The position numbers and the translations under genes were made by a program. Below the pieces are notes generated by a model that saw only the letters and a program-made list of their open reading frames with translations, did not search any database and was not told where the DNA came from. From Trinickia mobilis (lineage in GTDB: Bacteria; Pseudomonadota; Gammaproteobacteria; Burkholderiales; Burkholderiaceae): a DNA stretch of 64,000 bases. Position 1 is the stretch's first letter, and each line of letters starts with the position of its first letter. The stretch is taken from assembly GCF_017315705.1 (NCBI RefSeq), contig NZ_JAFLRF010000003.1:1-64000 (forward strand), read 5' to 3'. Below are positions 35,217 through 43,001 of the stretch, piece after piece.

Positions 35217-36131
35217 GTGTCCCAATTGACCATTCCAAAAGGCCTTATCGACGACGTGGCGTCCGTCACCGAGGTCGTCAAGGCCGCCATGTCCGGCACG
35301 CGTGATTCGAGGCTGAAGGAAATCGTCGACGCGCTCGTCGATCACGGCCATGCGTTCCTGAATCAGGTACGGCTGACGGACGAAGAGTTCGAAAAGGGCC
35401 TGGCATTCCTGAAAGACGTCGGGCAGGCATGTAACGAAAAACACAATGAAGTCGTCCTGCTCGCCGATGCGCTGGGCTTCTCGACGCTGGTAGCGTTGCT
35501 GAACAACTCGGACGCGAGCGACCGGACCCCGGCCGCGCTACTCGGCCCGTTCTACCGCGCTGGTTCGCCGACCTACGAGAGCGGCCAGTGCATCGCGTGC
35601 GAAGGCTCGCCCGGTTCGCCGCTGTTCGTTCGCGGCCGCGTGCTCGACAAACAAGGCCGCCCGGTCCCCAACGCTAAGGTCGACGTGTGGCAAGCGTCGC
35701 CGGTCGGCTTGTACGAGAACCAAGATGCAAGTCAGCCCGAGATGAACCTGCGGGGCCATTTCCATACGGCCGCAAGCGGCACGTTCAGCTTCAGGAGTGT
35801 TCGCCCCTCGGGCTATCCGGTGCCGACCGACGGCCCCGTCGGTACGCTGCTCGCGCTGCAGCAACGCCACCCATACCGGCCGGCGCACCTGCATTTCGCG
35901 ATCTTCGCCGAAGGCTACGCGACGCTCGTGTCCCAGGTGTTTGCAGACGATTCGGAGCACCTCGAATCCGATGTCGTATTCGGCGTGAACCGCCGTCTCG
36001 TCGGTGTGTTCGAGCGTCATGAGAACGGTTCGGGGCCGCACGCGGACGTCGGTGAGGCGTACTACACGCTCGATTTCGACTTCATCCTGGCCGAGGGGAC
36101 GCCGACGTATCCCACGCCGCCCATTCAGTAG
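35217..36131 (+). CDS. Intradiol ring-cleavage dioxygenase (hydroxyquinol/catechol 1,2-dioxygenase type)
   Basis: A 304-residue non-haem iron(III) enzyme starting at GTG. The iron ligands are visible: Y166 in SPVGLYENQ, Y200 in SGYPVPTDGP, and H224 and H226 in RPAHLHF. The N-terminal helical domain (LKEIVDALVDHGHAFLNQV, CNEKHNEVVLLADALG) is that of the catechol/hydroxyquinol group, and LLGPFYRAGSPTYE opens the catalytic domain. No muconate cycloisomerase gene lies nearby, so hydroxyquinol, whose product is maleylacetate, is more likely than catechol. It is the first gene of an operon with an SDR, a BKACE and a medium-chain dehydrogenase, under a LacI-type operator. Confidence 0.88.
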   Translation: MSQLTIPKGLIDDVASVTEVVKAAMSGTRDSRLKEIVDALVDHGHAFLNQVRLTDEEFEKGLAFLKDVGQACNEKHNEVVLLADALGFSTLVALLNNSDASDRTPAALLGPFYRAGSPTYESGQCIACEGSPGSPLFVRGRVLDKQGRPVPNAKVDVWQASPVGLYENQDASQPEMNLRGHFHTAASGTFSFRSVRPSGYPVPTDGPVGTLLALQQRHPYRPAHLHFAIFAEGYATLVSQVFADDSEHLESDVVFGVNRRLVGVFERHENGSGPHADVGEAYYTLDFDFILAEGTPTYPTPPIQ

Positions 36132-36145
36132 AGAGGAGCATACCG

Positions 36146-36895
36146 GTGTCCAGTACGCTGCAAGGAAAGGTAGCCGTCATTCTCGGCGGCACAGGAGGGA
36201 TCGGCGCCGCAACCGCGAGGCGTCTTGCCCAAGCGGGCGCGCGCGTGGTGGTCGTCGGCCAGCGTGACGAGACGAAGGCGCGGCAGATAGCGGATGCCGT
36301 GCCCGGCTCGGGGCACGGCTCGGCAGTCGCGTCGATCACGGAGAGCCGCAGCCTGAACGCGCTCGCTGAGCAGGTCCGCGCGCAATACGGACGCGCGGAC
36401 ATTCTCGTGAACGCGTCGGGTTTTACCCAAGCCGTCAGGCACGCCGATCTGGATGCGCTGACCGACGAGCTGATCGACGAGATCATGAAGGTCAACTGGC
36501 GCGGCCAGTTCGCAGCCGTCCGCGCATTTCGCGCGTTGCTGGACGAGTCGGGCGATGGCCTTGTCGTCAACGTGTCGTCCATCGCGGGCGCTACCGGCTC
36601 CGGCAGCAACATCGCGTACTGCGCGGCCAAGGCCGGACTGGACGTGATGACGGCCTCGCTCGGCCGCGCGCTCGCGCCGCGCATCCGCGTGTTGAACGTG
36701 TCGCCCGGGGTCGTCGACACGGCGTTCGTGCCAGGGCGCGGCGCTGATTTCAACGACAAGGCGGCGGCGGCGACGCCGCTCGGCCGAATCGGAACGCCTG
36801 ACGACGTGGCGGCCGCGATCGAAGCGTGCGCCACCCACCTGACGTTCAGCACCGGCGTGACGATCGTCGTCGACGGCGGCCGGCGCTTGATCTGA
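36146..36895 (+). CDS. SDR family oxidoreductase
   Basis: A 249-residue short-chain dehydrogenase starting at GTG, 14 bases after the dioxygenase gene. The cofactor site is GGTGGIGAATA and R37-D-E-T in VVVGQRDETKA hints at NADP. The active site lies in VSSIAGATGSGSNIAYCAAKAG (Ser, Tyr, Lys). It ends in FSTGVTIVVDGGRRLI. It probably oxidises or reduces a ring or ring-cleavage intermediate, but the substrate is not readable. Confidence 0.87.
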   Translation: MSSTLQGKVAVILGGTGGIGAATARRLAQAGARVVVVGQRDETKARQIADAVPGSGHGSAVASITESRSLNALAEQVRAQYGRADILVNASGFTQAVRHADLDALTDELIDEIMKVNWRGQFAAVRAFRALLDESGDGLVVNVSSIAGATGSGSNIAYCAAKAGLDVMTASLGRALAPRIRVLNVSPGVVDTAFVPGRGADFNDKAAAATPLGRIGTPDDVAAAIEACATHLTFSTGVTIVVDGGRRLI

Positions 36896-36912
36896 TTCCC
36901 CCGGAGACCTGC

Positions 36913-37791
36913 ATGCATACCCGCAAGACCATCATTACCTGTGCGGTAACGGGCAACATCACGCGCCCCGAGCAGCATCCCGGCTTGCCGGTCACGCCTG
37001 GGCAGATCGCGACCGCATCGCTAGAAGCCGCGCAGGCGGGCGCCGCGGCTGTCCACATTCACGTGCGCGACCCGGAGACCGGCCGGCCCTCGATGGACAT
37101 CCGGCTGTACCGCGAAGTCATCGAACGCATCCGCGCCGTCGACGACGCGCTGATCATCAATCTCACCACGGGCCCCGGCGGGCGCTTCATACCGAGCGAG
37201 AACGACCCGAAGGTCGCGGCGCCGGGCACCACGCTCTTGCCGCCGGAAAAGCGCGTCGAACACATTCTCGAGCTCAGGCCGGACATCTGCAGCCTGGATC
37301 TGAACACGATGAATTCCGGAGGCGACGTCGTCATCAATACGCCGAAGAACGTGACGCGCATGGCGAACGTCATTCGCGAGGCGGGCGTCAAGCCGGAGCT
37401 CGAGATCTTCGATTCCGGCGACATGCACCTGGCGCGTGACCTGATCCAATCGGGTGTGCTCCACGGACCGGGCCTCTGGACGATCGTGATGGGCGTCAAA
37501 TACGGATTCGCGGCCACGCCTGAGACCCTGCTTTATGCGCGCGACCTGCTGCCTGCGGGCTCGGTCTGGTCTGCATTCGGCACCGGCCGCTTCGAGTTTC
37601 CGATCGTCGCGCAGGCGTGGCTCGCGGGCGGTCACGTTCGGGTCGGCCTGGAAGACAACATTTACATCGAGAAGGGCGTGCTTGCCGAAAGCAATGCCGC
37701 GCTCGTCGCGCGTGCGCGCGAGATTGTCGGCCTGCTCGGCGGCGAGGTGGCCAGCAGCCGCGAAGCGCGCGGCATGCTGGGGCTGGCATGA
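36913..37791 (+). CDS. Beta-keto acid cleavage enzyme (BKACE, DUF849 family), copy 2
   Basis: A 292-residue enzyme starting at ATG (MHTRKTIITCAVTGN), with GGAG upstream; the frame is open 29 codons earlier inside the SDR gene. The metal histidines are in VHIHVRDPETG and the glutamate in RVGLEDNIYIEKG. It converts a beta-keto acid plus acetyl-CoA into acetoacetate plus an acyl-CoA. Its operon begins with an intradiol dioxygenase, so a keto-dicarboxylic acid such as 3-oxoadipate is a plausible substrate. It overlaps the next gene by four bases. It is only distantly similar to copy 1 in this window, so the two probably act on different substrates. Confidence 0.9.
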   Translation: MHTRKTIITCAVTGNITRPEQHPGLPVTPGQIATASLEAAQAGAAAVHIHVRDPETGRPSMDIRLYREVIERIRAVDDALIINLTTGPGGRFIPSENDPKVAAPGTTLLPPEKRVEHILELRPDICSLDLNTMNSGGDVVINTPKNVTRMANVIREAGVKPELEIFDSGDMHLARDLIQSGVLHGPGLWTIVMGVKYGFAATPETLLYARDLLPAGSVWSAFGTGRFEFPIVAQAWLAGGHVRVGLEDNIYIEKGVLAESNAALVARAREIVGLLGGEVASSREARGMLGLA

Positions 37792-38321
37792 AGGAGGGCG
37801 CACCCGATATTCGCACGCCGGTCGTCGATCCGAGCGCCTATGTTGCACGCGGCGCGGTGCTGATCGGCGACGTGACGATCGGCCGCGCCGCATCGGTCTG
37901 GTTCAACTGCGTGCTGCGCGGGGATGTACAACGCATCGTGGTCGGCTGCCGAACGAACATTCAGGACGGCACGGTGATCCACGGCACGACCGGCGGCTCG
38001 CCGGTGATCATCGGGGACGACGTCACGGTGGGGCACGGCGCGATCCTGCATGCGTGCACCGTGGAGGATGCAGGCTTCGTGGGTTTCGGCGCGCGGGTGC
38101 TCGACGGCGCTGTTATCCGGTCTGGCGGCATGCTCGCCGCCGGCGCCGTACTGACGTCCCGCAAAATCGTCGGCGCCGGCGAGCTGTGGGCCGGCAATCC
38201 GGCGAGACTGCTACGTACGCTGGCTCACGAGGAACGCGAGGGGTTGGCGGCGTCCGCCGCCAGATACGTGGCATTGGCTGAACGTTACAAGGCAGCGAAT
38301 CCTGCCTACGTCGTCATTTAG
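37788..38321 (+). CDS. Gamma-carbonic-anhydrase-like hexapeptide protein
   Basis: A 177-residue left-handed beta-helix protein with hexapeptide repeats. The metal-binding histidines are in DGTVIHGTTG and VGHGAILHACTV, as in gamma carbonic anhydrases and the PaaY/CaiE group. In phenylacetate degradation PaaY is a thioesterase of this fold that rescues trapped CoA esters, which would suit an aromatic-acid operon. Its start overlaps the BKACE stop (ATGA). Confidence 0.82.
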   Translation: MKEGAPDIRTPVVDPSAYVARGAVLIGDVTIGRAASVWFNCVLRGDVQRIVVGCRTNIQDGTVIHGTTGGSPVIIGDDVTVGHGAILHACTVEDAGFVGFGARVLDGAVIRSGGMLAAGAVLTSRKIVGAGELWAGNPARLLRTLAHEEREGLAASAARYVALAERYKAANPAYVVI

Positions 38322-38334
38322 GAGACCTAGTAGA

Positions 38335-39312
38335 ATGAAAAACGTCCGTATTCTGGAAAGAAGCATCGACATCGATTCGCTGGCGTTGCACATCGATACG
38401 CAATCCGTTCCACGGGTCGGGGCTACGGAGTGTCTCGTCGAGATCGAGAGTGCGGGGGTGAACCCGAGCGACGTGAAGGCGGCGCTCGGACTCATGCCGC
38501 ATGCGGTGTGGCCGCGCACCCCCGGCCGTGATTACGCCGGCCGCGTGATCGACGGCCCCTCGCATCTGCTCGGTATGCACGTATGGGGCAGCGGCGGCGA
38601 GCTGGGCATCCGGCGCGACGGCACGCATGCGCGCTACCTCGCCGTGCCCACCCACAGCGTGCGCGAGAAGCCGGCCAATCTCACGATGGACGAAGCGGGT
38701 GCCGTCGGGGTGCCGTTCATCACGGCTTTCGAAGGGCTGCGGCGCGCCGGCCGCGTGAAGCAGGGTGACGTGGTGCTGGTGCTCGGTGCCAACGGCAAGG
38801 TCGGTCAAGCCGCGATCCAGCTCGCGACGATGGCGGGCGCGAAAGTGCTGGGCGTAGCGCGCGGCGAGCAGCGCTACATCGGCCATGCCAGCGGCGACGT
38901 AGCAATGATCGACGCGTCATCGGTCAACTTCGATGAAGTCGTGCTCGACGTAACCGGCGGTCACGGGGCGGACTTCGTTTTCAATACGGTGGGCAGTCCT
39001 TATTTCGAGCGCGCCAACAAGGCCATGGCGGTTCGCGGCACGCAGATTTTCATCTCGACGATCGAGCGACCGGTGCCGTTCGATATCTTCGCCTTCTATC
39101 GCGGGCAGCACACGTACGTCGGCGTCGATACGCTCGCACTCGACGCCAAGGACGGCGCGCTGATTTTCGACGTGCTGATGCCGCATTTCGAGCAAGGCAC
39201 GCTCAAGCCGTTTCCGATCGATGGCGATTTCGTGTTTGATCTCGCCGATGCCACGTTGGCTTATCAGGCGGTGTATCGCGGCGCGGCCAACCGGGTGCTG
39301 CTCAAGCCATGA
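38335..39312 (+). CDS. Medium-chain dehydrogenase, quinone-oxidoreductase-like
   Basis: A 325-residue protein of the zinc-independent MDR type: N-terminal catalytic fold (GVNPSDVKAALGLMPHAVWPR, then PGRDYAGRVIDG), cofactor motif VLVLGANGKVGQAAIQLA, and no structural zinc cysteines. Such enzymes reduce quinones or enoyl/enone double bonds with NADPH. In this operon it could reduce the double bond of a ring-cleavage product such as maleylacetate, although classical maleylacetate reductases belong to another family. It overlaps the next gene by four bases. Confidence 0.82.
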   Translation: MKNVRILERSIDIDSLALHIDTQSVPRVGATECLVEIESAGVNPSDVKAALGLMPHAVWPRTPGRDYAGRVIDGPSHLLGMHVWGSGGELGIRRDGTHARYLAVPTHSVREKPANLTMDEAGAVGVPFITAFEGLRRAGRVKQGDVVLVLGANGKVGQAAIQLATMAGAKVLGVARGEQRYIGHASGDVAMIDASSVNFDEVVLDVTGGHGADFVFNTVGSPYFERANKAMAVRGTQIFISTIERPVPFDIFAFYRGQHTYVGVDTLALDAKDGALIFDVLMPHFEQGTLKPFPIDGDFVFDLADATLAYQAVYRGAANRVLLKP

Positions 39313-39659
39313 ACGTGACCCGCTTCGACGAGGCCCCCGAGTACTTTCCCGCGAATCACGTTCTGATGCGCTGCGTCCGGCTGCAGGGGCACGAGGCCGG
39401 GCCGGCCGAATCGTTGTGGCTCGGCGTGTCCACGCTGGAACCGGGCGGATACACGACGATGGACGCGTCTTCCGTTGAAAAGCACTACGTGGTGCTCGCG
39501 GGCGAGGTCTGCGTATCGACCGACGAGGGGGAGGTCGCAATGCGGACCTTCGATTCGTGCCGGCTCGCGCCAGGTGAGCGCCGTGCATTGCGTAACCGTT
39601 CCGATCGGCCTGCGCGACTGCTGCTTGCGATGCCTTTCGCGCGGCCGGCTTCGCGTTGA
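39309..39659 (+). CDS. Cupin-domain protein
   Basis: A 116-residue single-domain cupin. The first motif region reads LEPGGYTTMDASSVEKHYVVLAGEV and the second CRLAPGERRALRN. The usual metal histidines of motif 1 are largely replaced (TTMDAS), so it may be a non-metal binding or sensing protein. It is translationally coupled to the MDR gene by an ATGA overlap and is the last enzyme-like gene before the AraC regulator. Confidence 0.75.
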   Translation: MNVTRFDEAPEYFPANHVLMRCVRLQGHEAGPAESLWLGVSTLEPGGYTTMDASSVEKHYVVLAGEVCVSTDEGEVAMRTFDSCRLAPGERRALRNRSDRPARLLLAMPFARPASR

Positions 39660-39702
39660 GCGAGCGCATGCGGCGCGACGGCGATTCGCGAAGGCTTCGC
39701 GC

Positions 39703-40464
39703 GTGAGCGATCGCGCCTGCCACGTGGCGGACGTGCAACTCGGGCCATCTGAACGGCGCGATTTCCCGCGTGACGCCAGCGGACGGTTTGTGTATGTCGG
39801 GCGAGGCGGGATCTGGGTCGCCAGCGCACGCCGCGCATACTGCCTGACGCGAGGCAGCGGCATCTGGTTGCCGCCTGCGGCTGCGTATCGCGTCTACGCG
39901 GCCTATGAGGCGCAATGGTGCGAGTTGCGGGTTGCGCCCGCGTTGAGCGCCGGATTCGTTCGCCCAGGGCGAGTCGAGCGTTGTTCGAGCGTGCTGGCGT
40001 CGCTCCTGTCCGCAACTGGACGGCAGGCGCTCGCGCGCTCCCCGCAGGCGGCCGTCGCGTTGCTGTTCGACGAACTGCGCGCCGCAGGAAACGGGGCGTG
40101 GGGGCTCGCCGTCGACATGCCGTCGCCACGTAGCCGTGTCGCGAATCTGTGCGATGCATTGATCCTGAATCCGCGCCGGGACATGCGTCTCGACGAGGTG
40201 GCCGGTCAAGCGGGAGTCAGCATCCGCACCCTGCATCGGATCTTCGTCGGCGAGCTCGGCACGAGCGCGGGGCGATGGCGCAGACATGCGCAGATCGGCG
40301 CCGGCATGTGTGCGCTGGCCCTCGACTTTCCCGTCGCGGACATCGCTCGCGGTCTAGGGTTCACGGCGAGCGCGTTTTCAACGTTCTTCAAGGCGCAGGT
40401 CGGCTATGCCCCGCGTGAATGGTTGGCGCGGCGTCGCGCGCCGGCGCATCAGGACCCGGCATGA
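39703..40464 (+). CDS. AraC-family transcriptional regulator
   Basis: A 253-residue regulator; the GTG at 39703 is the most plausible start, as the frame upstream overlaps the cupin gene without a good start codon. The N-terminal cupin-like sensor region is about 10-150. The two helix-turn-helix units are in MRLDEVAGQAGVSIRTLHRIF and FPVADIARGLGFTASAFSTFFK, ending VGYAPREW. It follows the dioxygenase operon in the same direction and may respond to its substrate or an intermediate. It converges with the LacI gene. Confidence 0.82.
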   Translation: MSDRACHVADVQLGPSERRDFPRDASGRFVYVGRGGIWVASARRAYCLTRGSGIWLPPAAAYRVYAAYEAQWCELRVAPALSAGFVRPGRVERCSSVLASLLSATGRQALARSPQAAVALLFDELRAAGNGAWGLAVDMPSPRSRVANLCDALILNPRRDMRLDEVAGQAGVSIRTLHRIFVGELGTSAGRWRRHAQIGAGMCALALDFPVADIARGLGFTASAFSTFFKAQVGYAPREWLARRRAPAHQDPA

Positions 40465-40482
40465 CCGCCGCGAAGGCGGCGG
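40465..40482. terminator. Hairpin between convergent AraC and LacI genes
   Basis: CCGCCG-CGAAGG-CGGCGG forms a six-base GC stem at the end of the AraC gene, next to a second possible stem GCTCAGC...GCTGAGC inside the LacI 3' end. With no T-run, its strength as a terminator is uncertain. Confidence 0.35.
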
Positions 40483-40483
40483 C

Positions 40484-41560
40484 TCAGCGCGCCAAGGCGG
40501 CTGAGCGCGAACGCGAGGTGGCTTGGCGCGGCGCGGCTGTCGATCCGCGAACCATGAGTTCGGGTGCAAGCGTGATGCGCAGCGGCGCGGCGCCCGGCGT
40601 CGAAATCATGCCGAGCAGCAGGCGCGCCGCCTGCCGGCCCATCTCGTGATGCTGAATCCGCAGCGTCGTCAGCGGGGGATGCAGCATGTCGACAAGCGGC
40701 ATGTCGTTGTGGCCGATCAGCGAGATGTCCGTGGGGCACGCGATCCGCTGCGCGGCAAACACGTCGTAGCAGCCGAGCGCGATGAGGTCGTTGGCAGCCA
40801 CGATCGCGGTGACGTTGCGGTGGGCCTTGAGCAACTGCTCGCATGCTACCCGGCCGGCCTCGCGCGTGAATTCCGCGGCCTCGAATACGACGGTGGAGCT
40901 CAGGCCGTGCTGCTGCGTCGCGATCTGGAAACCCTGAAGCCGGGACAGGCCGGTGGCGAGCCGCTCCGGCCCGGACAAATGCGCAATGCACGTGTGCCCG
41001 AGCTTGACCAGATGCTCGACCGCAAGCCTCATGGACAGGAAGTCGTCGTTGACGACTTCCGGAACCTGCCCGCCGTCCTCGCCGCGATTCACGAGCACCA
41101 CGGGTACGCCGTCGCGCATGCAGCGGCGTACCAGCGGGTCGTGCCGTGACGCCGTCGCGAGAACCAGTCCGTCCACCTGGCGTTCGAGCATCTGTTCGAG
41201 CATGCGCTCCTGCTCCTTGGGCTTGCCGACGACATTGGCGATCAGCACGCCGTAGCCTTCCGCCGCCAACGCTTGCGAGATGCCGCAGACGATCGGCGGA
41301 AATACCGGGTTTTCGATGTCGGGCAGGCAAACACCGATCACTTTTGACTGGCCGCCGCGCAGCGCGGAGGCGAGCCGGTTCTGGCGGTAGCCGAGGGACT
41401 TTGCCGCCGCAAGCACTCTGCGCACCACCTCGTCGCCGATCAGGTGGCGCGTGGCCGGATTCAGGACTCTCGACACGGTGGAAGCGTTGACGGAGGCTGC
41501 AGCGGCGACTTCGCGAATGGTCACGCGGCCGGTGCCGCGCGTGTCTGGTGTATTGGCCAT
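40484..41560 (-). CDS. LacI-family transcriptional regulator
   Basis: A 358-residue repressor. The N-terminal helix-turn-helix (VTIREVAAAASVNASTVSRVLN) and hinge (NRLASALRGGQSKVIGV) are followed by a periplasmic-binding-protein-like sensor domain. It lies divergent from a sugar-type ABC transporter, with three palindromes in the 350 bases between, and two more in front of the dioxygenase operon 5 kb away. This places both units under one repressor, likely relieved by the transported compound or a product. Its C-terminal tail after residue 335 is rich in Ser/Ala/Arg and unlike the family core. Confidence 0.92.
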   Translation of the reverse strand: MANTPDTRGTGRVTIREVAAAASVNASTVSRVLNPATRHLIGDEVVRRVLAAAKSLGYRQNRLASALRGGQSKVIGVCLPDIENPVFPPIVCGISQALAAEGYGVLIANVVGKPKEQERMLEQMLERQVDGLVLATASRHDPLVRRCMRDGVPVVLVNRGEDGGQVPEVVNDDFLSMRLAVEHLVKLGHTCIAHLSGPERLATGLSRLQGFQIATQQHGLSSTVVFEAAEFTREAGRVACEQLLKAHRNVTAIVAANDLIALGCYDVFAAQRIACPTDISLIGHNDMPLVDMLHPPLTTLRIQHHEMGRQAARLLLGMISTPGAAPLRITLAPELMVRGSTAAPRQATSRSRSAALAR

Positions 41561-41595
41561 GGAACCCGTTGGTCGATTTTGGGCCGATTGTATAG

Positions 41596-41611
41596 ATGCA
41601 AAGGGTTGCCT
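41596..41611. promoter_or_regulatory. LacI-type operator, copy 3
   Basis: ATGCAAAGGGTTGCCT is an imperfect version of the ATGCAAACGGTTGCAT palindrome. It lies 36 bases upstream of the LacI gene's start and is suited to autorepression. Confidence 0.6.
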
Positions 41612-41657
41612 TCAATGTCGCAGTAAAAACCCTCACGTTTTCAGGCACTAAAACGCT

Positions 41658-41688
41658 TTGACATTGGGCAGTGCGTCGGTACCATATG
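41658..41688 (+). promoter_or_regulatory. Possible promoter of the sugar-type ABC transporter
   Basis: TTGACA at 41658-41663 is a perfect -35 block. A CATATG-like -10 lies 19 bases further and overlaps the LacI-type operator at 41686. The long spacing lowers confidence. Confidence 0.35.
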
Positions 41689-41701
41689 CACACGTTTGCA
41701 T
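41686..41701. promoter_or_regulatory. LacI-type operator, copy 4
   Basis: ATGCACACGTTTGCAT keeps the ATGCA and TGCAT arms with altered centre bases. It overlaps the likely promoter of the ABC transporter operon. Confidence 0.6.
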
Positions 41702-41796
41702 GAAACTGAAGCAACCCACCGCTTGATGTGCGTCACGACTGCAAAACACCCGCTGCTGGGATGATGTCGGCACGATAAATCGACTTGTGGGTATTG

Positions 41797-41812
41797 ATGC
41801 AAACGGTCGCAT
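41797..41812. promoter_or_regulatory. LacI-type operator, copy 5
   Basis: ATGCAAACGGTCGCAT differs from the perfect palindrome at one base. It lies about 95 bases before the binding-protein gene start. Confidence 0.7.
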
Positions 41813-41907
41813 GGAAGCATCCAAAAGTGCCGGTGCCGCGACGCTGGCGAGGCCACTTTCGCGTCGCGGCGCCGGCAATGTGCAGGTTTACGTGGAGGGA
41901 GACGAAC

Positions 41908-42906
41908 TTGAAAGTAGAACGGATGCCAGCAGGCAAGGGGTCCCGGGGGCGCATCGCCATCGCATGTGCCGTCGCGCTTGGCGTGACTCATGCATCGAGC
42001 GCATTCGCGGCAGGCGAGAATCTTGCCGCTTTCTACAAGAACCAGGTCGATCCGCATTTCGCGCTGGTGCACGCCGGCGTGGATGCCGAGGCCAAGCTTC
42101 TTGGCGTGTCGGTGACCCATTACGCGCCGACGCGGCCCAACGACCTCGGGGAGCAATTGAGCGAGCTCGAGGATGTGAGCGTAAAGAAACCGGGCGCGGT
42201 GCTGTTCATGGGGGTGAACCCGCGCGGCGTGGTGCCCGAGATTGAGAAGCTGAACACCATCGGCATTCCTGTCGTCAACTACAACGACCGGGTCGCGGGC
42301 GGCACGTTCGCGTCGGTGGTCGTGGCGGACGACTTCAATCTCGGCCTCGAGATCGCGCGATACCTGTTCACGAACATGGGGGGCAAGGGGAATGTCGTCA
42401 TCCTCGAGGGCGTGAAGGGCTCGACCACGAGTGACGAACGCGTGCGGGGCTTCCGCAAGGCGCTCGAGGAATTCCCGAACATCCGTCTGCTTGCCTCGCA
42501 GCCGGCGAATTATCAACGCTTGCAGGCCCTTCAGGTGACGGAGAACCTGATCCAGGCGAACCCGAAGATCGACGGCGTGCTCGCTGCGGCGGACGTGATG
42601 GCGATGGGTGCAATCGAGGCGCTGGAGGCAGCCGGCCAGAAGCAGGCGAAGGTGGTCGGCATCGGCGGCGTGCCGGAGTCGGTCAAGGCGATCAAGGACG
42701 GCCGCCTGCTCGCTACCGCCGAATTCAACGGCTTCAAGATGGGCTGCATCGCGACGATGGCGGCGGTCCGAACGCTTCGCAAGGAATCCGTTCCGAAGAC
42801 CATCCTGTTGAAGGGCATCGTCATCGACAAGACCAACTACGCGCCGTTCGAAGTGCCCGGCGACCAGCGGCAATGCCCGGCATGGGATGAAGTGGCCAGC
42901 AATTGA
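41908..42906 (+). CDS. Sugar-type ABC transporter periplasmic binding protein
   Basis: About 332 residues when starting at TTG (41908), which has GGAGGGA at 41893-41899; the ATG at 41923 is the alternative. The signal peptide (AIACAVALGVTHASSAFAAG) is followed by a ribose-binding-protein-like two-lobed domain: KKPGAVLFMGVNPRGVVPEI, PVVNYNDRVAGG, VVILEGVKGSTTSDERVRGF and VLAAADVMAMGAIEALEAAG. This family binds sugars, polyols, cyclitols or autoinducer-2. It leads a transporter operon with one ATPase and two permeases and is under LacI-type operators. Confidence 0.9.
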   Translation: MKVERMPAGKGSRGRIAIACAVALGVTHASSAFAAGENLAAFYKNQVDPHFALVHAGVDAEAKLLGVSVTHYAPTRPNDLGEQLSELEDVSVKKPGAVLFMGVNPRGVVPEIEKLNTIGIPVVNYNDRVAGGTFASVVVADDFNLGLEIARYLFTNMGGKGNVVILEGVKGSTTSDERVRGFRKALEEFPNIRLLASQPANYQRLQALQVTENLIQANPKIDGVLAAADVMAMGAIEALEAAGQKQAKVVGIGGVPESVKAIKDGRLLATAEFNGFKMGCIATMAAVRTLRKESVPKTILLKGIVIDKTNYAPFEVPGDQRQCPAWDEVASN

Positions 42907-43001
42907 CGCGACGGCGGGCCACGCGGGGCGCATTCAGGTGCGGCGCCTCAAGGCGCCTCGCGCGCCGTGGTCGCCGCCCCGTCAGCACCCCGGAGGCGAA
43001 C

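Noticed and set aside
38917-40287. A 456-residue minus-strand open frame across the MDR, cupin and AraC genes
   Set aside because: It is antisense to three coupled genes with recognisable domains; its product is Arg/Ser/Ala-rich without motifs.
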